Position numbers and translations under genes: made by a program | In this document: piece after piece, positions 1-8,084 of the stretch | Layout of the letters: the number at the start of each line of letters is the position of its first letter | How positions within the stretch are numbered: position 1 is the stretch's first letter | Notes under the pieces: model-generated | What the model was told of the DNA's origin: nothing | Databases searched by the model: none | What the model saw: the letters and a program-made list of their open reading frames with translations, nothing else | Assembly: GCF_004135645.1 (NCBI RefSeq) | Contig: NZ_SDPW01000001.1 | Location: 868,001 to 932,000, forward strand | Direction: 5' to 3' | DNA length: 64,000 nt | DNA from: Senegalimassilia faecalis | GTDB taxonomy: Bacteria; Actinomycetota; Coriobacteriia; Coriobacteriales; Eggerthellaceae

Positions 1-458
1 GCAATCACGCCGCCCACGAAGCTGCCCGTGCGGTCGATGACTTCCATATTAGTAGCGGTGCCGAAGTCAACCACGATGACCGGCGCGCCGTACAGGCTGC
101 GCGCGGCCACGGCATCGGCCACGCGGTCGGCACCGATCTCGCGCGGATTCGGATAGCCCGACGCGTCGAACAGGTCGCCCGCCGTTTCGGCCGAGCACAC
201 CACGGCGCGATGCCCCAGCATCTGCTTAGCCGCCGTGCACCACGCATCGGTCAGCGCCGGCACTACCGATGCCAGGCACATGCCGCCGATGTCCTGGAAC
301 GAAAGGCCCTCGGAATTCAGCAGCGGAATCAGCTTCACGCGCAGCTCGTCGCACGTGTGGTGCTTGTTCGTGGCCACGCGCCAGCGATGGCTCAGCTTCT
401 TCCCCTCGTACACGCCCACCACGGTTTGCGTGTTGCCAACGTCGATTGCCAAAAGCAT
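1..458 (-). CDS. coaX: Type III pantothenate kinase, N-terminal part (runs off the window)
   Basis: Catalyses the first step of coenzyme A synthesis, phosphorylating pantothenate with ATP in the cytosol. The reverse-strand reading from an ATG at 458 begins MLLAIDVGNTQTVVGVYEG, the DxGNT phosphate-binding motif typical of CoaX, and later shows the pantothenate-site stretch GADRVADAVAA followed by DFGTATN, both CoaX signatures. The reading frame stays open to base 1, so about 152 of the usual 255 or so residues are present and the 3' end lies outside. It is divergent from the two-component pair at 778. Identification is firm; the type III enzyme is not feedback-inhibited by CoA in characterised bacteria. 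Confidence 0.9.
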   Translation of the reverse strand, partial: MLLAIDVGNTQTVVGVYEGKKLSHRWRVATNKHHTCDELRVKLIPLLNSEGLSFQDIGGMCLASVVPALTDAWCTAAKQMLGHRAVVCSAETAGDLFDASGYPNPREIGADRVADAVAARSLYGAPVIVVDFGTATNMEVIDRTGSFVGGVI

Positions 459-777
459 TCTTTCGCCCACTCTCTCACGTACTGCCCAGAACGCCGCAGC
501 TTGCAGGCATTGCCCGCGCTGAATGCGGCGCCCATCTCCCTCAAGCCGGCGCACGCCGGCCCCTTCGGGCTTTTTCGCGCGCACAAGTATAGCAGTACCG
601 CCACCCCTATCAGCCCCGATGTTGGCAAGTAACGTGTTTTTGACGGGAAGCGAACACGGGCAGCAATGCGAGTATAGTTGTGTCGCAAGAATGGTACGGA
701 GACGCGGGGCGCGCCCCCTGCGCTGCCGGGAAGCGCCGCGGCGACACGTGCGGCGCGCGATACGAAAGAGGCCCATC
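459..777. other. Divergent intergenic region between coaX and the response regulator
   Basis: About 320 bp that should hold the promoters of both divergent units. It contains a GC-rich palindrome CCGGCGCACGCCGG near 547 and AT-richer DNA from about 580 to 680 with TATA-like hexamers (for example TATAGT at 673-678), but no convincing -35/-10 pair at standard spacing. No gene is supported here. Confidence 0.3.
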
Positions 778-1476
778 ATGAACGAATCGCCTTCACGCAT
801 CTTGGTTGTCGACGACGAGCCGTCGATCACCGAGTTCGTCGGATACGCCCTGAAGAAGGAAGGGTTCGCGCCCGACGTCGTTGACAACGGCGAAGATGCG
901 CTGGCCATGGCGCAGAAGAACGACTACGACCTGTTCGTACTTGACATCATGCTGCCCGGCATGGACGGCTACGAGCTGTGCCGCCGCCTGCGCGCGAAAA
1001 CGTCGGCGCCCGTGCTGTTCCTTTCGGCGCGCGACACCGAGCTTGATAAGGTGGTGGGCCTGGAAATCGGCGGCGACGACTACCTGGCAAAACCGTTCGG
1101 CGTACGCGAGCTTATCGCCCGCGTCCGCGCGCTTTTGCGCCGCAGCCAGGGCAACGAGATGGTGGGCGTCAACAACCACGCCATCACCGCCAGCGGCATC
1201 ACGCTTGATGAGGATGCGCACACCGCCACGGGCCCTGCCGGCAACATCGACCTGACGCCGCGCGAGTTCGAGCTGATGGCATGTCTGATGAAGAACGCCG
1301 GCAAAGTGGTTTCGCGCGAGGAGCTTTTGCGCGACGCGTGGGGCTGGGAATACCTCACGGAAACGAAAACCGTGGACACGCACATCAAACGCCTGCGTGA
1401 TAAGATTGAGCAGGCCGGATACGATCCCGGCCTTGTGGAAACGGTTCGCGGTTACGGATACAGGTTCAAGCTATAA
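778..1476 (+). CDS. OmpR/PhoB-family response regulator
   Basis: Cytosolic transcription factor of 232 residues that works with the kinase directly downstream. Residues 6-120 form a receiver domain with the acidic pair D12-D13, the phosphoacceptor D56 (in FVLDIMLPGMDG) and the conserved K105 in AKPF. Residues about 135-230 form a winged-helix output domain with LTPREFELMACL and the recognition-helix region TVDTHIKRLRDKI, ending VRGYGYRFKL, which is diagnostic of the OmpR class. The ATG at 778 is chosen because the receiver starts right after it; the frame extends further upstream without homology. The stop overlaps the open frame of the next gene, so the two are probably translationally coupled. 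The signal sensed is not evident. Confidence 0.93.
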   Translation: MNESPSRILVVDDEPSITEFVGYALKKEGFAPDVVDNGEDALAMAQKNDYDLFVLDIMLPGMDGYELCRRLRAKTSAPVLFLSARDTELDKVVGLEIGGDDYLAKPFGVRELIARVRALLRRSQGNEMVGVNNHAITASGITLDEDAHTATGPAGNIDLTPREFELMACLMKNAGKVVSREELLRDAWGWEYLTETKTVDTHIKRLRDKIEQAGYDPGLVETVRGYGYRFKL

Positions 1477-1502
1477 AACGGCTGCAAACATATTTCGCGC
1501 TT

Positions 1503-2525
1503 TTGGCAACGCTGCTCAGCTTGCTTGCGGCCGCTGTTGCCTTAGTGACGTGCATGCTACTGTTCGACGCGTCCATCCTGTCGCTTTTGGTGCTGGTGCC
1601 CATCAGCGTGGTGGTGTTCTGCTTAAGCCTGCTCATCGGGCATTTCCTGTCCGAGCCGCTCAGCGATTTGGCGAAGAAGACGGCCGCGTACCGCAACGGC
1701 GCCGACATCCCGTTCGAACCCGACGGGCGCATGCTTGAGGCCGACCAGCTGACGGTGGACTTCAAGCAGCTGGTGCAAACCACGAAGCAGCAACAACACG
1801 ACCTGGCCATCAAAGAGCAGCGCCAAAACGAGTTCATCAGCGACGTTGCGCACGAGCTGCGCACACCGCTGACCGCCATCCGCGGCAACGCCGAGATGCT
1901 GACCGACCCCGACCTGCCGCCGTCGCTGCACGACAAGTTCTGCGACATCATCGTGAACGAAAGCGAGCGCTTAAGCCTCCTGACGCACGACCTGCTGACG
2001 TTGCAGCGCATCGAGAACTCGCCCATCCCCGAGGAGATGCAGCGCGTGAACCTACGCGAACTGGCCAGCAACGTGGTGGACGCGCTGCACCCCATCCTGC
2101 AAGATAGGCAGGCGAACACCCTGGTCACGGGCGAGGCGCCCGATGTGCTGGGCAACCCCGACAGCCTGCGGCAGGCCATCACGAACCTGGTGGAGAACGC
2201 CAGCCGCTTCATCCAGCCCGGCGGGCACATCACCGTGGAGCTGGCCGGCGTGAACGGCAACTCCGTGGTTGCCGTGAAAGACGACGGCTGCGGCTTCGGC
2301 GACGTGGACCCCAAGCTGCTGTTCGACCGCTTCTATCGCACCGACGCCAGCCGCACGCGCGGCACGGGCGGCACGGGCCTGGGGCTTGCCATCGTGAAGT
2401 CCATCGCCGAAGCGCACGACGGCACGGTGGAAGCGCTCAACCTGCCTGAAGGCGGCGCGTGCTTCATGATCGCCATCCCGTCAATTCCCGCCGACATTTC
2501 GGAGAAGAAGGTTACGCGGAAGTAG
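1503..2525 (+). CDS. Membrane sensor histidine kinase
   Basis: Partner kinase of the response regulator at 778. With the TTG start at 1503 it has 340 residues: two hydrophobic segments (about 2-20 and 24-47) with almost no extracytoplasmic loop, a linker, a HisKA dimerisation helix with the phosphorylated His117 in FISDVAHELRTPLTAIRG, and a HATPase_c domain with N box NLVENASRF, G1 box DDGCGF and G2 box GTGGTGLGLAIV. The minimal loop suggests it senses the membrane or a partner protein. The start is uncertain: the frame is open back through the end of the preceding gene (no ATG or GTG near), so initiation at TTG 1503 or further upstream with coupling is possible. Function beyond phosphotransfer cannot be told from sequence. 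Confidence 0.88.
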   Translation: MATLLSLLAAAVALVTCMLLFDASILSLLVLVPISVVVFCLSLLIGHFLSEPLSDLAKKTAAYRNGADIPFEPDGRMLEADQLTVDFKQLVQTTKQQQHDLAIKEQRQNEFISDVAHELRTPLTAIRGNAEMLTDPDLPPSLHDKFCDIIVNESERLSLLTHDLLTLQRIENSPIPEEMQRVNLRELASNVVDALHPILQDRQANTLVTGEAPDVLGNPDSLRQAITNLVENASRFIQPGGHITVELAGVNGNSVVAVKDDGCGFGDVDPKLLFDRFYRTDASRTRGTGGTGLGLAIVKSIAEAHDGTVEALNLPEGGACFMIAIPSIPADISEKKVTRK

Positions 2526-2930
2526 TGGGGGCAGGACGATTCGCGAAGGCAGGAGCGCTTTCGCCAATTACGCGGAGCGAACCACTCAGGGTTCAATCGC
2601 AAACACGCTTCAACTGTGCTGTCCGCAAAACTTGCTGGCGATGTTTTGCTGTAAGAGCTTTCGCGAGAGTGCGAGCTCGTAGACCGGTGGCAGCTCCTGC
2701 ATGTGTAACGTCCGCGTGCACTTTGCGGCAATCTCGCATCGCCATGAGCAGAATCGGGCCAGAATGCGGCCGCCTGTCGCGGTTCTTGCTTCACTTGTGC
2801 ACTAATTCCGGTGCGCTTCTCTAGGAGACGTGAGGATTCGCGGGCGCCCTGCGGGCCGGTGCTATACTCGGGTGCGTTTGACACTGCACCATTTCCGGGG
2901 CGCGTCGCCCCGCATTCCCTAAGGAGCATC
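2526..2930. other. Intergenic region upstream of fabH
   Basis: About 400 bp with no supported gene. Open frames here have no recognisable protein signature. A TATACT hexamer at 2863-2868 lies 62 bp before the fabH start and may be its -10 element, but no good -35 is seen at 17 bp. The strong AAGGAG ribosome site is at 2921-2926. Confidence 0.3.
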
Positions 2931-4043
2931 ATGGGTTGCACCATCATCGGCTGCGGCAAGAAGCTGCCGAAGCTTGACGTTGCCAACGACGAGCTGTCGA
3001 AGCTGGTCGACACCAGCGACGAATGGATTTCCACGCGCACGGGCATTCGCTCGCGTCGCGTGTGCGTGAACGAAACGAACGTCGACCTGGCCGAATGCGC
3101 TGCACGGCAAGCGCTTGGCTGGGAAGAGGACGGCTGGGCCGCACGCCGCATTGCGCCCGAAAAAATCGACCTGGTCATCTTCTCCACCGTCACGCCCGAC
3201 GCGCTGCTGCCCACCGGCGCCGCCGCCATCCGTCGGCGCTTGGGGCTGGTCAACGCTGCGGCGCTGGACATGAACGCCGCGTGCACCGGCTTCATTTACG
3301 GGCTGACCATCGCCGAGTCCATGATGGCTGCGGCCGCCCCAGGGGCGCCGGGCGCTGCTGGGCGCAACCCCATTCGCCACGCGCTGGTCATTGGCAGCGA
3401 GCGGCTTTCGCGCATCATCGACTGGAACGACCGCAACACGTGCGTGCTGTTCGGCGACGGCGCGGGCGCGGCCGTGGTTGAGTGGGACGAGACGAAGCCG
3501 GGCATCTTGTCGTGGTTCATTCGCAACGACGACGATGTCGACAACGCGCTGACCTGCATGAACGCATTCGACACGCCGCAGCCATTCACGGAAGCGGGCA
3601 TCGACCCCGCCGCGCTTGAGCTGCCCGACCCCAGCTTCGCCTCCATCCATGACGAGTACGAGCAAACCGAGCGTATTGCCGCCGGCGCGCCGCACCAAGT
3701 GCTGCACATGCACGGGCAGAAGGTGTTCAAGTTCGCCACGAAGGCCATGCCCGACGCCGTGGAAGAGGTGCTGCGCCGCGCGGGACTTGGCATCGACGAC
3801 GTGAAGCTGATCGTGCCGCACCAGGCCAACGAACGCATCATCAGGTACGCCGCCAAGCGCATGAAGCTGCCGCTTGAGCGTTTCCAGATGTCTATCGCGC
3901 ACCGCGGCAACTCGTCATCGGCGTGCATTCCCATGACGCTGTGCGATGCCTACGAGGAAGGCCGCATCCAACCCGGCGACAACGTGGTGCTCGTAGGCTT
4001 CGGCGGCGGCTTCACCAGCGGCGCCGTGCTGTTCCAAGCGTAG
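2931..4043 (+). CDS. fabH: 3-oxoacyl-ACP synthase III family protein (FabH-like)
   Basis: Condenses an acyl-CoA primer with malonyl-ACP to start fatty acid synthesis. The 370-residue protein has the thiolase fold signatures of KAS III: active-site Cys118 in MNAACTGF, the histidine in VPHQANERII and the asparagine in HRGNSSSACIP, plus the C-terminal GFGGGFTSGAVLF. The start at 2931 has an ideal AAGGAG six bases upstream. It is longer than the usual 310-330 residues because of insertions around 62-76 and in the 130-150 and 170-230 regions. No other fab gene is adjacent, so it could be the housekeeping FabH or a specialised FabH-like enzyme; the catalytic triad is complete. A terminator follows at once. 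Confidence 0.87.
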   Translation: MGCTIIGCGKKLPKLDVANDELSKLVDTSDEWISTRTGIRSRRVCVNETNVDLAECAARQALGWEEDGWAARRIAPEKIDLVIFSTVTPDALLPTGAAAIRRRLGLVNAAALDMNAACTGFIYGLTIAESMMAAAAPGAPGAAGRNPIRHALVIGSERLSRIIDWNDRNTCVLFGDGAGAAVVEWDETKPGILSWFIRNDDDVDNALTCMNAFDTPQPFTEAGIDPAALELPDPSFASIHDEYEQTERIAAGAPHQVLHMHGQKVFKFATKAMPDAVEEVLRRAGLGIDDVKLIVPHQANERIIRYAAKRMKLPLERFQMSIAHRGNSSSACIPMTLCDAYEEGRIQPGDNVVLVGFGGGFTSGAVLFQA

Positions 4044-4060
4044 GGGATTTGCGAAAGCAG

Positions 4061-4087
4061 AGGGGCACCCGCAAGGGGCCCCTTTTT
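4061..4087 (+). terminator. Rho-independent terminator of fabH
   Basis: Perfect 6-bp stem AGGGGC/GCCCCT with an 11-nt loop followed by TTTTT, starting 17 bp after the fabH stop. Confidence 0.75.
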
Positions 4088-4234
4088 CGCGTGCAGCAAT
4101 GCTTGCGCTATCCCGTTCCGCGACATGGAGAGGGCTTTCCTGTGCCGTTTCGTGGACAAGGTGGGCGGAATCGCCCCGCGCACGCGGAGCCCCGCTCCCC
4201 TAGCGCCCAAAGTCGAGGGGTGCTCGCCTCATTC

Positions 4235-4476
4235 TAGCGTCGAGCGAGAGCTTGCCTTCCCCGCCCCGTAGCGTCGAACGAGAGCTCGCCTCCCCCGCAG
4301 GATCGAACGAGAGGTCGCTTCTCCCCCACCCCGTAGGGTCGAGCGAGAGCTCGACCATCAATAGAAAGCGCCGAAGGCGCGCCGCGCTTTTTCAGCGTGA
4401 CACGCCTTCGGGATAATGGTGACGCGCCCTTTGGGCGCTCTTTTATTGGTACCGAGCTTTCACTCGGCGCCACGAG
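4235..4476. repeat. BIME-like block of dispersed hairpin repeats (family e)
   Basis: Four degenerate head-to-tail units of the form TAGxGTCGAxCGAGAGCTCG lie at 4235, 4267, 4297 and 4332, each a small hairpin. The last continues into GAAAGCGCCGAAGGCGCGCC. An inverted unit follows (GGTGACGCGCCCTTTGGGCGC at about 4418 and ACCGAGCTTTCACTCGG at about 4451). The same two-hairpin module recurs at 10369, 25336-25474, 42748, 43540 and 43661. It fills the convergent gap between fabH and bioY and may stop transcription from both sides. Confidence 0.7.
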
Positions 4477-4539
4477 TTCTTACCGCAATCGCAAACCGAT
4501 TTGCCGGCGAATTGCGTCTCGCAGCTTCGCCGTCCCCGC

Positions 4540-5133
4540 TTACGCGCGATGGCTCACCGCGGCGTTAACGGCGCGGGCACAGATGACAGCCGCAACCAGT
4601 TTCGCCAGGTCAACCAAGATAAACGGCGCCACACCAGCTGCGAACGCCGCTGCCGGGCTCATAGCCGCCACAGCCATAAGCTGCGCCCAGCCGCACACGT
4701 AGGCCACGGCCAAGAACACCAGGCCCGTCAGGAAATCGATGGCGAACGCGCGGGCACCCTTCGCCTGCCCGTCGCGCGCAAGCACGGCCTTCAGCGCGAA
4801 GCGCACGGCAACCGCCAGGCCCACGCCCAGCAGGTAGCCCCACAAGAAGCCGCCCGTGGCACCCGCCAGCACACCGATACCGCCACGCATGCCGCTGAAC
4901 ACTGGCACGCCCAGCGCACCGAGCACCAGGTACACGGTAATGGCCGCCACGGCCTCTTTCGGCTGCAGCACCAGCACCATGAATGCCACGGCGAAAATCT
5001 GCAGCGTGAACGGCACAGGGCCCAGCGGCACCGTCACCCACGCCGACACGGCCGTAATGGCAACGGTCAACGCCACGAACGCGATCGAACGCGTGCGCGA
5101 CCCAGCGGCCGCCTTCTTCTGAACCTGCTCCAC
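4540..5133 (-). CDS. bioY: Biotin transporter substrate-binding subunit BioY
   Basis: Integral membrane S component that binds and imports biotin, alone or with an ECF energy-coupling module. The 197-residue protein has about six hydrophobic helices, with the family signatures VPLGPVPFTLQ, VYLVLGALGVPVF and the Gly-rich GGIGVLAGATGGFLWGY. The start is taken as GTG at 5133 (VEQVQKKA), which has GAGGGAG seven bases upstream; the frame extends further into repeats but without homology. No ecfA or ecfT gene is nearby, so it would use a shared module encoded elsewhere. In this window biotin is used by AccB (54349) and attached by BirA (9011), and no biotin synthesis gene is present, which fits dependence on uptake. 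Confidence 0.92.
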   Translation of the reverse strand: MEQVQKKAAAGSRTRSIAFVALTVAITAVSAWVTVPLGPVPFTLQIFAVAFMVLVLQPKEAVAAITVYLVLGALGVPVFSGMRGGIGVLAGATGGFLWGYLLGVGLAVAVRFALKAVLARDGQAKGARAFAIDFLTGLVFLAVAYVCGWAQLMAVAAMSPAAAFAAGVAPFILVDLAKLVAAVICARAVNAAVSHRA

Positions 5134-5201
5134 GATTCTCCCTCTTTCCTCTTCCCACGCTTCGGGAAGCCATCCCTGCAGCATGTGCCTCAGCAAGCAG
5201 C

Positions 5202-5300
5202 GCAATGCCGAACAGGCAGCACCACGCCCTGGCAGACACGCAATGCCCCAACAAGGAGCACCACGCCCCCGCAGACACGCAATGCCCAACGAGCAGCGCA
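5202..5300. repeat. Short tandem repeat upstream of bioY
   Basis: About two and a half copies of a 38-39 bp unit starting GCAATGCC and ending GCAGACAC, at 5202, 5240 and 5279. The copies differ by a few bases. It lies in the leader side of bioY and is not coding in any convincing frame. Confidence 0.7.
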
Positions 5301-5476
5301 TATTTCAGCAGAAGCGAGCACTCTTCCGAGCAGTGCAACGATTCCGTAATCAGCGCACCATGCCGGCAAGCAATACCATGCTGCAGCGGGCGATGCGACC
5401 CGCGCATCTACCCTTTTCCTATAGGTTGCGGGGGGAATTGTAGCATGCACAAGCTGCCCGAAAACCGCACAAGCGC

Positions 5477-5514
5477 AAAAACGGCCCCGCAACGGCAAAA
5501 ACGTTGCAGGGCCG
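5477..5514 (-). terminator. Second copy of the MATE terminator hairpin
   Basis: Stem CGGCCCCGCAACG / CGTTGCAGGGCCG (one mismatch) with a TTTTT run on the minus strand. It is almost identical, flanks included, to the hairpin at 5913-5953, and the two bracket the two MITE-like elements. Confidence 0.65.
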
Positions 5515-5570
5515 AAACAAAACTTCCGCGCTCGAACCCGAAAACAACCGACAGTCGACCATGCTCAGCG

Positions 5571-5710
5571 AAAAATCGCTCATGTATGTGATTTGCCGGC
5601 AGAAGCACCTGTACACCCATTATCAGCAAGCTTCTGAACTGGGGAAACGCCAACGCAAATTCACTATATCCCGCAAACATCTCGTTAAATCACATACATG
5701 AGCGATTTTT
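5571..5710. repeat. MITE-like element, copy 1 (140 bp)
   Basis: Perfect 24-bp terminal inverted repeats (5571-5594 and 5687-5710; core CGCTCATGTATGTGATTT) enclose a 92-bp interior without an open frame. An internal CTGGGGAAACG lies about 66 bp from the left end. The same architecture recurs at 5753-5891 and, inverted, at 16902-17042. No clear target-site duplication is seen. Confidence 0.7.
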
Positions 5711-5752
5711 CAAATCAAATCATCTGAGAGCAGCCATTTACAAGTCCGGGTA

Positions 5753-5891
5753 CAAAGTTGCTCGAGTTTGAGACTTGCTGCGAATCTTCGTTCAAGCCAC
5801 ATGTACCTACTTTTGTGACCTGGGGAAACGCTGCGCTCTTTTACCTCCTGCCGTAGATCGACTCATTAAGTCACAAACTCGCGCGATTTTG
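5753..5891. repeat. MITE-like element, diverged copy (139 bp)
   Basis: Imperfect 24-bp terminal inverted repeats (5753-5776 against 5868-5891, about 20 of 24 paired; core CGAGTTTG / CAAACTCG) and the same internal CCTGGGGAAACG about 65 bp from the left end as copy 1. The ends differ in sequence from copy 1 but keep the GTGATTT-like and GCGATTTT-like segments, so it is probably an older or variant member. Confidence 0.55.
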
Positions 5892-5912
5892 CGACGCAAG
5901 CCTGAGCACAAG

Positions 5913-5953
5913 CGCAAAAACGGCCCCGCAACGGCAATAACGTTGCGGGGCCG
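5913..5953 (-). terminator. Terminator of the MATE gene
   Basis: Perfect 13-bp stem CGGCCCCGCAACG / CGTTGCGGGGCCG with a 7-nt loop and a TTTTT run on the minus strand, 38 bp beyond the stop codon of the MATE gene. Confidence 0.85.
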
Positions 5954-5990
5954 AAACAAACTGGCGACTTATCGCGTTGCTGGCTGCGCG

Positions 5991-7520
5991 TTAGAACTTC
6001 GCTTGGAGCTCGCCGGTTTCCAGCTTCTTCAGGCGCTTCAGCTCCAGCAGCACAAAAATCGCCGTGGTGAAGATGGCCAGGAAGTCTGCCACCGGGCAGG
6101 CGAAATACAGTGCGTCGAGCCCCGTATAGCCCGGGAACCACATGGGCATGACCATAGGCAGGCCGATGTACAGCGGAATCAGGAACAAGATCTGGCGCGT
6201 TAGCGACAGGAACACCGACTTCGCCGGCTGACCCGTTGCCTGGAAGTAGTTCGAGCCCACAATCTGGAAGCCCACGAACGGAATCAGGAACAGCTGCACG
6301 CTCAGCGCGAACACCGTGAACGACTTCAAGTCGGGGTCGGTGATGCCGAAGAACCCGACGATGGGGTCGGCGAACAGATGCACCAGCGCCCACAGCACCA
6401 CCGCAATGACCGTCGCGCCCGCAATACCCCAGGCCAGCGTCTTCTTCACGCGATTGAACAGGTGCGCACCGTAGTTGAAGCCCAGCAGCGGCTGGATGGC
6501 GATGGCCATGCCGATCAGCGGCAACACCACGAACGACGCCACGCGTTGCACCACGCCGATGGACGCCAGCGCGCCCTCCGCGCCGATGGTGCTTTGCGCG
6601 CCGTACGCGTTCAGCAGGTTGTTCAGCACGAAGTTCACCGCGGCCATGCCGATTTGCACGGCGAAGCTAGCAAGGCCTAGCGACAGAATCAGGCGCACGG
6701 TTTCAGCATGCAGCGGCATCTTATGCAGATGCAGACGCATGGGAACGCCCTTCGTCATGCAGAAATACCACAGCACCGTGGCGCACGAAATGGCTTGGCC
6801 GCACACGGTGGCAAGCGCGCTGCCTGCAACGCCCATGCCCATGACCAGCACAAACAGTGCGTTGAACGCCGTACACGCCACGGCGCCGATGATCATGGTA
6901 CCCAGCGCGCGATTCGGGGCACCGGCCGTGCGGATGAAGTTGTTCACGCCCATGCCGATGCACTGGAAGATGAAGCCAAGCGAGATGATGCGGATGAACT
7001 GCGTGGCGTAGCCCCAGTCCTCGGGCGTGGCTCCCGAAATGTCCAGCAGCGCGTCAAGGCACGCGGGGACGAACACGATGATGGCCACAATCACGGAGAA
7101 GATCAGGGACAACGTAACCGTGTTGCCCAGGCTGCGCTCGGCCTCTTCCGGCTTGCCCTCGCCCATGCGCAGGGCCGCCAGCGCGTTGCCGCCGTTGCCC
7201 ACCAGCATGGCGATGGCCATGAACACCGTCATGATGGGCATGGCCACCGTGGCGGTGGACAGGCCGATTTCGCCCATGGCCTGCCCCAGGAAGATGGAGT
7301 CGATGACGTTGTACGCGCCGTTGACCAGCATGCCCAGGATGGAGGGAATGGCGAACTCGGTAATCAGGCGCGGGATGGACTCCGTGCCCATGCGGGTGAC
7401 TCTGTTGTGCTGACCGGCCGCGCCGGACTTGCCGGGCGCGCCTTGCGGAGCGGCGGACGCGGGTGCGGCGGGGGCGCCGGCTGCCGCAGATGCGACCTTC
7501 GTTTCTTGCTCTTGCGTCAT
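5991..7520 (-). CDS. MATE-family multidrug/Na+ efflux transporter
   Basis: Inner-membrane antiporter of 509 residues that exports cationic drugs or metabolites in exchange for Na+ or H+. After a Gln/Ala/Pro-rich cytosolic N-terminus (residues 1-45, low complexity), twelve hydrophobic segments follow in two MatE halves, beginning IPRLITEFAIPSILGMLVNG and containing IDSIFLGQAMG, as in the NorM/DinF class. The ATG at 7520 is used; an internal start near M44 would remove the low-complexity tail and give a more typical 466 residues. The gene is monocistronic with its own terminator. Substrate cannot be inferred. Confidence 0.9.
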   Translation of the reverse strand: MTQEQETKVASAAAGAPAAPASAAPQGAPGKSGAAGQHNRVTRMGTESIPRLITEFAIPSILGMLVNGAYNVIDSIFLGQAMGEIGLSTATVAMPIMTVFMAIAMLVGNGGNALAALRMGEGKPEEAERSLGNTVTLSLIFSVIVAIIVFVPACLDALLDISGATPEDWGYATQFIRIISLGFIFQCIGMGVNNFIRTAGAPNRALGTMIIGAVACTAFNALFVLVMGMGVAGSALATVCGQAISCATVLWYFCMTKGVPMRLHLHKMPLHAETVRLILSLGLASFAVQIGMAAVNFVLNNLLNAYGAQSTIGAEGALASIGVVQRVASFVVLPLIGMAIAIQPLLGFNYGAHLFNRVKKTLAWGIAGATVIAVVLWALVHLFADPIVGFFGITDPDLKSFTVFALSVQLFLIPFVGFQIVGSNYFQATGQPAKSVFLSLTRQILFLIPLYIGLPMVMPMWFPGYTGLDALYFACPVADFLAIFTTAIFVLLELKRLKKLETGELQAKF

Positions 7521-7714
7521 TACGTGCGTGCTGCCTTTCGAGAACCATATGCTAGCTTGATTTTTGTCAGTTCTTTATTGTACGACCGCCGCGCAGGCAA
7601 GGACACACCCGGGCACGTGACAGCGCCGGATTCCATCGTACGTGCATATAGAGGCAGATGGGGAAGAGGTTCCCTTGTTCGGGATTCGGTTGCTGAATTG
7701 GCAGTCTGTTGAGC

Positions 7715-7936
7715 ATGGCAAGAATCCGGGCTTTCTGAATCATTTGAGACTTTGCTGCGTCACAACGGCAAGAATACGGGGTTTCTGTAGCGTCGCAGGG
7801 GCTTAGCGGCTCCATAATGGCAAGGATACAGGCTTTCTGTAGCTTCACGCACCATTTAGTGCTACAGGAATCCCGCATTCTTGCCACCACAGCTCTTTCT
7901 CGGCCCCGAAGCTACAGAAATCGACTTTTCTTGCCG
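7715..7936. repeat. Array of five 26-bp units at about 50-bp spacing (family b, cluster I)
   Basis: Units starting TGGCAAGAAT and ending CTTTCTG(T/A)A lie at 7715, 7765 and 7817 in direct orientation, then inverted at 7861 and 7911 (GCTACAG...TTCTTGCC). Direct neighbours are 50-52 bp apart and so are the inverted pair, giving a near-symmetric array centred near 7851. It lies between the divergent-facing upstream end of the MATE gene and the end of birA. Confidence 0.75.
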
Positions 7937-8012
7937 TGGCAACTGGCTGTTGCCGCAACCCTGCGCCTGCCCGCTTCCGCAGTTGTCGAGATAAATCGGC
8001 TGCTCCCGTACG

Positions 8013-8072
8013 CACGACAGGCGACCTGTCCCCTTGCCAGAAAACTAACAAAGGGACAGGTCGCCTGTCGTG
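8013..8072. repeat. Perfect 20-bp inverted repeat downstream of birA
   Basis: Arms 8013-8032 and 8053-8072 are exact reverse complements (core GACAGGCGACCTGTCCC) around a 20-nt loop. The sequence relates to the REP-like palindromes of family d (compare 39869-39892). Being 12 bp past the birA stop it could terminate that transcript. Confidence 0.8.
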
Positions 8073-8084
8073 TTTTGGGGAAGG

